Shown here in pieces: positions 26,882 to 36,600 of a stretch of 64,000 nt of DNA. The number at the start of each line of letters is the position of its first letter. Position 1 is the first letter of the stretch. Both the position numbers and the translations under genes were made by a program. Origin of the DNA: Symsagittifera roscoffensis (lineage: Eukaryota > Xenacoelomorpha > Acoela > Convolutidae); contig NC_087069.1 in assembly GCF_963678635.1 (NCBI RefSeq), positions 46,084,276-46,148,275 on the forward strand, read 5' to 3'. The notes beneath the pieces were generated by a model that saw nothing but the letters and a program-made list of their open reading frames with translations, was not told the origin of the DNA and made no database searches.

Positions 26882-27075
26882 AACACCCTTATCAGTTTAT
26901 ACTGGAGATTTTTCAAAGAGAAATTCAATGACGGAAATCTGTGCTCATGGAGGATTGAATGTATTTGCATAAACTCTAAAAACGTAGAAATTTTTTGATT
27001 CGATCGAAAACTTGAAAAAAAGTCACTTCCCCTGGATACTTGCTTAAGTCTTTATTATTATTATTAATAGTGTGA

Positions 27076-27717
27076 CCGCATTATAAAAGTATATTTAAAT
27101 AATCAAAAACGGGGGAGGGGCGGGTAAAGGAAAAAGAGCCCAAGTATTCAATACACTTTAAGTCGTTTTTAAAGTCTTCCCAGAGAGTCTAAAGAGTTAA
27201 AGAGTTTTGGATTAGTTTTTTTTTCAGGATATTCTTAATGAACAAACGACCAACATTTTTAACATCTTATTATGTAGGCATATGAAAGAAAGTATTTTGT
27301 TCGAATCGGGGTTGCCATCATAGCAAAACTTGGCTGAAGATCCTTTCTTTTTTATTTTCTTCTCAATGACATCTATAATCTCGGCGCCCATAAAAATTGA
27401 ACCCCAGAAACTAGCAGATCGAAAAATTTCAATTTCCGTATCTTTATATTGTTGAGAATTTCCAGTTTTACTTTACCGCTAGAGATTTTCTCAAAATAGC
27501 TAGAATTATTTTGAGGTGACACTTTTCACATTGCCTCACATCATATAGTTATCAAGGTTTGCTGTAACAAGTGTTTTCAAAAGTTTAATTTTGGCCCAAT
27601 TTTAATCATGTGTTTAGAATAGTTCAAATTGTGGGGGAAGAAGAAAAGAGCCACGGTATGTTAGTTTCCCTGTGACTTGTGATGGCTGAAATTTTGTGCC
27701 ACAGCGTAGCAAGTGAG
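27076..27717. other. Intergenic, no supported gene
   Basis: AT-rich, with a short G-run (27,110-27,123) and no coding, RNA or repeat signal that I can support. Confidence 0.5.
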
Positions 27718-28580
27718 GAATATATCCCGTGTCGAGGTGCTCACTTTATGTTTCGTTCGTCTCGACCAAAAATCGGTGTGTTATGACCGTCTGTACCAAA
27801 ATTCGGTATGTTTCGATATTTTTTGGCTGTGCTCGAACAAAAAATGTGCTCAATCGTGCTCGACCCAAGCAAGATATGATATCATTTGATTAATTGTTTT
27901 AATAACAATTGACGATTGTTGTTTAACTCATGACTGGAGATTTCACCTAATGATTTTGTAGCTTTCTGTTTTTGCGCTGATGACTTTGTCGTTTGTCCAA
28001 AAAATTAGCTTAAATATTTTTGGACCTCGTGGCGGTCCTGTATATGCAAATTTGCTGGTCTAGCTAACTGCACATTGAAATTACAAATGTGTCAGGTAAT
28101 TTTGCTGCAGGCATCTTTGTACAGTGTTGCGAGCAAAAGATACGACAAAAATTCACTTCTCGATGTGCTCAATTCAAGTTTCGACCGTGCTCGAAGTATG
28201 TTTCGACCGTTCTCGAAGTATGCTTCGACCGTGCTCGAACTATGTTCCGACCGTGCTCGAAGTATGTTTCGACCGTGCTTGAAGTATGCTTCGACCGTGC
28301 TCGAAGTATGTTTCGACCGTGCTCGAAGTATGTTTCGACCGTGCTCGAAGTATGTTTTGATCGTGCTCGAAGTATGTTTCGATCGTGCTCGAGGTGTGTT
28401 TTGACCGTGCTCGAGGTATGTTTCGACCGTGTTCGACTGTGCTCGACCGTGCTCGAGGTATGTTTTGAATTTGTGCTCGACCCAAACCGCTTTCTCGACT
28501 TTTCTTTTTCGGTCGCGCACTGACATGTGCTCGACTTTAAAAATCGAAACATAAAATGAGCACCTCGACCCGGCATATTC
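27718..28580. mobile_element. Non-autonomous TIR element of ~860 bp with internal minisatellite
   Basis: The left end (27,718-27,758) and right end (28,541-28,580) are inverted copies: 'gtcgaggtgctcactttatg' at 27,731 matches the reverse complement of the right end with one mismatch over 25 bases, and similarity continues outward to 'gaatat' with small indels. There is no transposase. The centre is a tandem array (separate entry). I find no clear target-site duplication. The class is undetermined. Confidence 0.6.
28178..28470. repeat. 22-bp minisatellite (tttcgaccgtgctcgaagta-tg)
   Basis: About 13 units of 22 bases, with substitutions such as T for C in 'cgatcg'. Because 22 is not a multiple of 3 and the unit lacks stops in most frames, long open frames appear on both strands here (28,075-28,523 plus, 28,092-28,576 minus). 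They are artefacts of the repeat. The unit resembles the element's TIR (gtgctc...tatgtttcg), so the array probably grew from terminal sequence. Confidence 0.9.
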
Positions 28581-30070
28581 TCGGGGCGGGTTTCTGATTC
28601 AAATTAATTTCCAAAAGAGAATCGCTCACTCTTCGGGAGCGCCACTGGGTGCGCACATTACTATATTTATCTGAAACGAAACAATCTAAAGTACTGGTTT
28701 TATAGTTTGATGCTGAAATTGTTACGCGACTTATTCCGCTCAACAAAATCGTTTCATATTGAATTGGGGCAAGCTTAAAGATTTTATTGCGACCATACGC
28801 GACTCGAAATTTAACCAACCAAGTTGAATATCATCATCCTGTATCACTTCATGTGTCATTTCCCAAAAACTGTCCGAGACCAGTTAAAGGTGAGTCGCTA
28901 CATTCAGGGCTTTGCCTTGATACGAGCAGCCTTGTTGAGAGTTACTGCGCATTATACAGCTTCGTTCATATTGAATGTGTTTCTTCGGTTCTTTGTAGCA
29001 GCCCATCAGCTTTCCAATTTCAGAAAACTGCTCGTAAATCGGCAAAGCCCTGAATAATCCGACTATCTTCTGGTCAATGGAGTAGTGTTTGCTTTTTAAA
29101 AAATGAAGTTTTCTAAAAACTATTTTTTTGAAAGTTTTAAAATCAGACCTCCTATGTAAAAAGCAAAGTGATATATTTCACAACAGGAAAACGTTAATTG
29201 GTCCAATTAGCATGCATCAAGTCAATTTGATCACATTTCAACCCACACGTGCATCAAAACCAACAAGACTGCTCGTATCAGGGCGAAGCGCTGAAAGTTC
29301 CGACTGCCTTTAAGGTTTATGGAGCAGCAGTAATAACACAAAAAAAAATGAAATAAGATGAAACGAAATTTATTATGAAAATAATCCCCCCACACGCCAT
29401 ATAAAGTACAAAAAGAGAGATTTCGTTCCTTGTAGCAAATCAATTATGGCAAATAAGCTTCGTTCAACCAATTTAAAACGGTTTGAAGACGGATTAAATC
29501 TGCGCTTACAAGTTAAAAGCGCGAATTATATCGCGCGTTAATTGTCCCAAATTGGTCAAAATGGCCAAAATGGCCATCTTTGAACCCTCATAACTTTACG
29601 AAGAATGATCACAGGAGAAATATCTTTTCAAATTTAAGCTCAGGACAACAATACCTTTTGAATGATATAATAAAAAAAATTCCGTCAAAAATGGCTAGTC
29701 AAAAAGTCGAAATTTGTCTGAAGAAAAAAAAGCCTACCCCGAGCACAAATATTCCGTTACTTTCGTATCGAAGGTCGGAACAATAAAAGCTCCATCTCCG
29801 CTTACGCGTAAGTAGCATAAAATGCATCGCACGCTAAGTTACCAAATTGGCTAAATTGGCAATCTTCAAGCCATTACAACAAATGATCACAACGGATTTT
29901 TTTTTAATTTGAGCTGAAGACAACAAAAAACGTCCCTGAAACCGATTAATGAAAACTTTTTACCTGAACCAGGAAGACCAAGTGAGCCCTATGAAAAAAA
30001 GAAACGGAGGCGTTTCGTCGCATTTATTTATAGTTTCTCTGAACTCTCCACTTCAAGACTCGTAAAACAT
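28581..30070. repeat. Repeat-rich intergenic stretch with inverted and dispersed copies
   Basis: Three related pieces lie here: 'cagggctttgccttgatacg' near 28,906, its inverted relative at 29,262-29,300 ('gctcgtatcagggcgaagcg'), and a third at 29,027-29,060. From 29,500 to 29,770, and again weakly at 29,795-29,920, is a dispersed repeat carrying 'ttaattgtcccaaattgg'. A further copy is at 57,720-57,985. An open frame ending at a strong AAAG|GTGAGT site (28,891) is the only exon-like signal, and it is weak. Confidence 0.6.
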
Positions 30071-30447
30071 AACCTAATGGCGCACAGACAATTCGGCCAA
30101 AGACAATTCAGCCAATTTGAAATTCAGACAATTCAGCCAGAAATATACAGACAATTCAGACTGAGACAACTCAGCCAGTTTTACAAAACGCCAGATTCAG
30201 AAGGAAAAAAAATGGAGTTGGAGTTATTTCTCGGTTTAAGGTCGCTTCGCGGCGATAACCGGCTCTAAGTTTTGTATAGAGTCCTACCCTCTATTGGCAA
30301 GCTCGCAACACGTTGGCGCGACTGCGGCGGTCCCAGTTATTGGCTGAATTGTCTTTGGCTGAATTGTCTGCATAATTTTGGCTGAATTGTCTGAATTTCA
30401 AATCGGCTGAATTGTCTGTGGCCGAATTGTCTGGACGCGAACCTAAT
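30071..30447. mobile_element. MITE, 361 bp, with 8-bp target duplication
   Basis: The element spans 30,079-30,439. It is flanked on both sides by AACCTAAT (30,071-30,078 and 30,440-30,447), an 8-bp target-site duplication. The terminal inverted repeats run for about 85 bases from the tips 'ggcgcacagacaattcggcc' and 'cgcgtccagacaattcggcc', and consist of repeated 'agacaattcagcc' motifs. The 150-base centre has no ORF with a domain. An 8-bp duplication is typical of hAT- and P-type elements, but the tip does not let me choose. Confidence 0.85.
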
Positions 30448-31207
30448 ATCCTTTGTAAGCCCTTTCAATATCAAACACCCGTGACGAAACTTCTACAAAA
30501 AGGGACTGAAAGTGAGCCCAATTTGTGATGCGATTGGTTCAAATTTTAATCCTATCCTTAAAAACTGGAACTATGCAGTTATGCGAAGCCTCACGCGACG
30601 AATTGGGGGTAGCTCTGTAGCAGTTGTTTGAAAGACTAATGCATACGTTTACAATTGTCATAATCTACTTCTTCAGCAAACGAGGTGAACGCGCTCGGCC
30701 TAATGTGGGGAGTCAAATATTCTAAATTATTTGTTTGAGGGAGAAAATTACGGCCAAGACAGAACATTGGGCATTTCTCAACAATTTGAAAGCCCATAAA
30801 GCTAATGAAACATATCACTGTCAACGAGATTAGTGAATTGCCTCCAGATTACCTCCCTCCCCCCCCCCACTCACCCCCTCTCCCATCAATATCAGATAAG
30901 CAACAGCTTTATGTTGTAATGAGGATCTTAACAGTGTTAAGATCAAACATGTTTGTCATAACAAAATTTGTCCGCATGCCAAAATTTGTCAATATGAACA
31001 CAACTGTCCAAAAATTGCCCAAAACGCTTTTTTGGCCTTTTTTATTGAAAGTTCGCCTGCGGCGTAAAAAGGGTATTTAAAGTTAAAGTGACTTGTAAGA
31101 GCTTGGAAAATCCTGTTTTAGAAATTGACTCTTGTTTGATTCTTGTTTTAGAAAGTGACAATATGTTGATGAAAGTAACAACCTTAATTTCACTTATATG
31201 AATGCCC
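30448..31207. other. Intergenic, no supported gene
   Basis: Contains a C-rich microsatellite-like tract at 30,859-30,890 and otherwise unremarkable AT-rich sequence. Small open frames have no recognisable content. Confidence 0.5.
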
Positions 31208-31501
31208 CTAACTTTCAAAAACCTTTGCTAAGCTTTCATGCAGTGAGAATAAGATTGATTGGGAAATCTTAACAGCACTAGATAACAGCAGCATGTCTTC
31301 AGAAAACTGATTGTTACCTAATTTAACTATTTGTTGATTATGAACAAAATCTAGATTCTCGGATAAAAAATAATACTTGCAATGAAATTGAGCCATATTT
31401 GTCAAAATAGTTTCTGTCGTTTTAGCAAACAAGTTTTTCTTCTCATGATGGCGTTCCAAGAAGCTGTTCATTGTTGATCGGAGAACAGTTCTAGTAAGTC
31501 A
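31208..31501 (-). other. In-frame continuation beyond the helicase stop codons
   Basis: After the helicase gene's TGA, a second TGA follows at once, and the same frame then stays open for 95 codons (stop at 31,208). The stretch includes the ATG-initiated 87-residue frame from 31,471 and reads as helical, with S/L/K-rich segments such as 'LLSSAVKISQSILFSLHESL'. No splice-site pair in matching phase that removes the stops was found by eye. It may be an old C-terminal extension cut off by mutation, a read-through tail, or chance. Confidence 0.35.
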
Positions 31502-33608
31502 TCAATAACATTTGTTTATTGATAAAGAGTTTCTTTTCTCAACTTTTGTAGCTAGGTTGTAAACTTCATTAAGTATTACAGCAAAGAATGAGAATGATTC
31601 GTTCAGTACATGAATCGCTGGTTTATGAGTTTGATTCCACTCTAACGCTTCGAGAGCGAATCGAATAGGTTGCTGAATTACGAACGTCAAAACACTTTGG
31701 AATGACTGCAAACGAGCTTCAATTGAGTCTTTTTTGATTTCCTTTTCTTTAATTTGAGCAAGGAAAAGTGTGGCTAATTCGCAAACAATCTCGGCTAGTT
31801 GTTCTTTTCTTGCGTTTAGCTTACATAAATTTTTTTCATTGTCATATTCTTTCCGTTGAAGCGAACAAAAATTGCATTTTTGCGAAAGATTTGGCGCTGA
31901 AGTACTGTCAATCATTTTCAAATGTCGTAATCCAGTCACTAATCTCTGTCTTAAATCATCCTCTGCTTCATGCACAGATAAATTGTCCAGTAGTTTTGCT
32001 TGGACGCCTTTCACTAATTTGTCTCGTACAATTTCGAGGACTCGGTAGACTTGATGAAAAGTTTTTACATAACTAGGGTGAAACTTGATTACAATTTCAG
32101 CACTATGCAGTGCTTTGAAAGCAAACCATTGAAAGGAATAAGTTTCGTCAGGCGCTACAATCAAGTCGTTTAAGACATAACTTGGTTTCGAAATTTCACT
32201 GGAATATAGTTTCAGTAACCTGTTAAATATCTTGATCAAAGCTTTCGGATACTGTGTAGCTGAGGCAGTAATAGATGTTTGATAGAACTGGTAATTTATT
32301 CGCTCTTTTTCCAATAACTTTATACAATCCGTGAAAATGTCGGATACAAAAGAGCTTGGCAAGTGCAATCGACGTGACTCACAGGCTTTTTGTTTCCAGT
32401 TCTCCCACTTAAAGTATGGCTCATTTGAACGAAGCAGCTCGTCAAATTCACAATCTTCGTCAGCTCCGCTCAGCATTTGCAATTCAGTTTTACTTGTATT
32501 GTCCGTTTTCTTTAGAAAACGGTTAAGTTGCGATGAAAAACCATCATCAGAATTATAGATGAAAATCAAATTTTTGACTTCAAACTTCCCAGAAAACATC
32601 TCACAATTAAGAGCAGTATCAGTATGACAGTAAAATTTTGTTTGCAAGGAATGCATTACTCTTCCGCCGACAATTATCAGCTTTTTCAACCCGGCTGAAA
32701 TAATTTCTTCTACATCTTTTTTTCTATACAGGTCTTCTTTCTGGAGAATGATGACATCGTTGGGCCCTTTAAAGTATTGAGTTTCTTCGATGTTGGGCAA
32801 ACAGATGTTTTGTTCCTTTAGTTTTGATTGTGAAATCGGTGTAATAAAATTGAATCCAAAATTTGTTCCGACCAAAAACACGAGTGACTTAGATTCGGTT
32901 CTTTCGAGCTCTATTTTTAGTTTTTTTCCAAAATCTGAACTTTTTTGTTTCTTTTGCTCTTCTTTTCTCAATTTGTTGTCTACAGCAATAACCAAAACTA
33001 GTTTTAGGCATGCTCGGGTTATCATGTTGTGGAAATAATACAAAATACGACCATCGCCACATCCATTGTCATAGAACAAAGTCACAACTGCGGCAAATTC
33101 TAGGCCTTCAAGCCCATGGATATCAAAAAAGTAAACAGAGGGCAAAGCATTCAGGGTTGAATTCGTGGTTTCGCTGTACAAACTTTTACAGAAACAAACT
33201 TTAATTTGTTTCTCAGTCAAACCTGAAGATATTCGTGACAATATATCTTCAGGAACATTTGTAATAACTGGTAGGAATGCCAAACCTCTAGAATGCTCAA
33301 GATATTCTTGAATAGTTATGACACTCTTTTGTTCAAAATCGGCCGCGTCAGTGCAAGTTCGAACATCTACTTTCTCGCCATGGAAGTTGTGGGCGGGTTT
33401 GCTTTCAATTTCGATTGTTTTTGTACCAAGACACACATTTCTATAATTCTCTACAAACTCTATGATTTCGCAAGTTGATCTGAGATTAGCGTTTAGCGGA
33501 GCAATTTGATAAAAGTCTGCCAGCTCGTTAATTTTTAGGTTCTCAGAACTAAACAAAACGCAATGCTGATCCTTCTTCAATAATTTTAGCGGCACATAAC
33601 CTTCCTGG
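31502..33608 (-). CDS. Helicase gene exon 3 (motifs III-VI and C-terminus)
   Basis: The acceptor is CCCGTGAAG|C, weak but the only one that gives the right phase before the upstream in-frame stop (33,613-33,611). Encodes residues 460-1,160. A GTG at 33,595 is only an internal codon. The frame ends at TGA 31,504-31,502, directly followed by another TGA. An AATAAA lies 12 bases before the stop, so the message may end very close to the coding end. Confidence 0.8.
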
Positions 33609-36600
33609 CTTCACGGGGAGAAGTATTTACATCAAAATTAGCCCTATTACAAATTATAGGATCTAAATGTTTATGATATAAATCCATATTGACTCTTTAA
33701 GTTAACCAAGGTCGTAAATTTTAAAAAAAATCAGTATAAGAAAAAACTATGTTTCTTGAACCTTAATGTTTGCGTTCACTTAACGTTCCAAATATTCTGA
33801 GTAACAAGACAGCTTCTATCAAGTTAATATTGCTGTATTCTCACAAATAATATTGGTACAAAACAATTTATGATGAAAACTAAATAAAAATTATTTGAAA
33901 GATTCTCTTCATTTAAGTTCAAAAATTGATTTCTTCTTAAACCAGTCCTGAAAATTTTAAAAATCATTTCAGTATGAAAAAAGAGCAAAAATAAAACTCA
34001 GTTATTGTGTTTAGTTTTACGTTTCAAGCAATAAAACAAACAAGACTGGTCGCGTGGAGAAAACTTCCATCAAATTTTTACGCGTACGAAGTTAAATTCG
34101 ATCAAACTTTTAATTAAATCTTATGTCGAGCCAAATAGTCTGAGCCTCAACAACTGTTTCTTTAATTTTTTCAAATTTTTACTGTAAAACTGATTCAAAC
34201 AAAACTATTGACTACAAGGGCAGCCGGCAAAAACTGCTGCTTGAGATTTAAAAAATCTGCAATTTTAGAGAAAAAAATGCTGCAGAACGCATTTGGATAA
34301 CACGTAGCTGTATATTCTTTACAGAAGTCTACTGAGACTACAAATTAAATTTGTGATAAATTTTTGTTGTTAGTCAACATTAGTCATATCGTTCCGCAAG
34401 TTTTTTTTGTGTTTAATATCATTAAAAAGAGCCAAAGAACTAGCCTTTTTGTTGTGAAAATTTATAAAATGGATCTGTTATGTTTCGACGAACCAGACAT
34501 TTTAACTGGTTCTTTTTTTTCACACTTCCAGAAATCGTCGCTGTTTTTTTTTATTGAATTAGATTTTTTCAGCTCCTCATTTTTTCCGGCGATCTTGGGT
34601 GGCTAAAAGAAAATTTGGTGGGCTTAGTTGTCCTTATTTTCACTTTTTTTCTAAGATCCTACGATTTTTATTTAAATTGTGGGAGCAAATAGTTTCAGAG
34701 ACCTATACTGAACCTGGAGTCTTCAATCAAGTTTTGGGAAACTTGCTTAACAACGCGGAGCAAGTGAATACAGCTGAAGCACTTTGTACCGAATGCATTT
34801 TATCTAATGGAATTCTTCTTGGCGAGGAATATTTTACTTGCTTAAAATGTCGTTTCCAATCACTGCATTTATTACATGTTGGACTTGTTGAACATTTATA
34901 TCATGTTTTTGCATGGAATGTGCTTCGGTCATCAACGATTTGTTAAACGGCAATTTCTGTGAAGTTCTCCAATGTATCAACAGGAGACTGGCAAAGACTG
35001 CAAGTCTAGCAACCAATGTTGACGAAATCAAACACGAAAAATTGAAAAACAAATATATATTTTTTTGAGAAAGATGAAACAAAAAGTCGTGCAATAAAGC
35101 ACCTACTTTCAGTAAAATTATACGGCAAAGGTTTTTTGCCGAGTTTTTTGCGCTGCAACAACGTCAGATGGGACTGGAAAGAAACAAAAATTGGGAGACG
35201 AAACTATCGTCGAAACGCTTCAGCTAAAAATGAACCTGCTCAATAAGGAGCCCAATGATAGTTTCTCGGCAACTGAAAAGCTACCGTACAGGAGGAGTTT
35301 ATGTAATGGTAAATATTGAGCAGAATGTCGAGTATTCACTGACGATTAAAAATTGAGAGAGTGAAATTTTTAGCAGTTCGAACGGTATCGAAAAAAATGA
35401 CTAGCTACCATTTTTTTTGCGTTTTTACAGAGGCTTGAAATAAAATCAGTTGGTTACCGACAATTCAGACTCATCAAAGATGAAAAAAACCTGGTTGAAA
35501 AAATTGAAGAAAGTTTGAACGAAAAGCAGATAAACCCATTATATCAACTGTTGTCTGTTGAGCGTAAAATATCTCCAAGAAAAAATATTTTTGAATGCAC
35601 GGCATAAAAATTTGAGCACTAGAATACATAAACGGGTTAAATCTGAATTATAATACAAAATTTCAATTAACCAAGATCGAAAGATGGTGAAGAAAACAGC
35701 AAAACAACTTATCATTTTGGACATCATGGAAGGCAGAAAACTGATTATCAATTGACTCCTTTATCGATCTCCCTCGGAGAGTTGAATGAAGTTTTTTTTC
35801 ATCTAGTAACAAGTTATCGCTCTTGTTTCGAACTAAAAATTAATCTCTAGGTTTTTTCTATTCGTTTTAAACAGCGAAACAGCGACATTGTCCGATGCTC
35901 CAGGCAGAAGTTGAACACATGATGTCTTTTCTCACTCTTTGTCATGGACATACACTTGTTCAAACTCAGTGTTCACCAAGTGGGAGTATTTCAGATAATT
36001 TTGCTTGTCATTGTGATCTCAGTGATTACTGTATTGCGTTCTTTTCTACAAATATCAAGAAGAACTTAATGCCAACCAGTTTTGTTGTTGAGAAACTGAG
36101 ACGAAGAAGACGTGCTTGAGCATCACCGCAATCTAAATTTAATTGAAGATATGTTTAGTTAAACAATTATAAAAAGCGCATTGAAAAAAGTTGACCGGAC
36201 GATATCTATTTACTGCCATTTTGTGAAGTAGTTGATGATGAAGTAGTGGTTTAAACGCGATCAACGAAAAAAGGGCGGAGTAGAAGATCAAAGTCTCTCA
36301 AAATAACTCATTTCTGCTAAAAGTGCGTACCGTCAGGGACTCTGAGCAGTTCTAGAAATCAAAGGAGCCTGTGATCGAGCCACATTACACTACCAATAGG
36401 CTCGCGTCTTGCTCAGGAGTTTTAGCCGAAGATATTGGATGTTTTCTTGAATGGAAGGAGTGGTAATATTGCACAAAACGTGTCTGCTTTCTAAACATCC
36501 GGTTGTCATGAGTACGAATTTCCAAGAGTTTCCACAAATAGAACGTAATCAATTGGACATAATGTTAAAATATAACGACAGCGATGGATTTTATACTGAT

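Larger units (their letters stand above)
24000..27075 (+). mobile_element. Decayed CR1-like non-LTR retrotransposon (LINE A)
   Basis: In order: an ORF1-like tail at about 24,320-24,650 ('FMSKKLTNEKSVLENASLKK', then 'KKRRELIEI'), an APE-type endonuclease start (24,685-24,965), an RT palm fragment (26,085-26,209), a LINE C-terminal part (26,572-26,766) and a short TTA-rich tail at 27,047-27,066. This order (ORF1, EN, RT, microsatellite-like tail) is that of CR1-clade LINEs. Many stops and frameshifts separate the blocks, so it is dead. A short direct repeat (catacaacatactatcaaaa, 24,080-24,150) sits near the 5' part. The 5' boundary is an estimate. Confidence 0.75.

Noticed and set aside
28075-28576. 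Overlapping open frames of 80-144 codons on both strands
   Set aside because: They come from a stop-poor 22-bp tandem unit; all share the same repetitive peptide.
31768-33478. Plus-strand frames over the helicase exon 3
   Set aside because: Shadows of the long minus-strand coding frame.
33593-33595. GTG as start of a separate 697-residue protein
   Set aside because: Eukaryotic context, no ATG, and a phase-matched acceptor upstream links it to the preceding exons.
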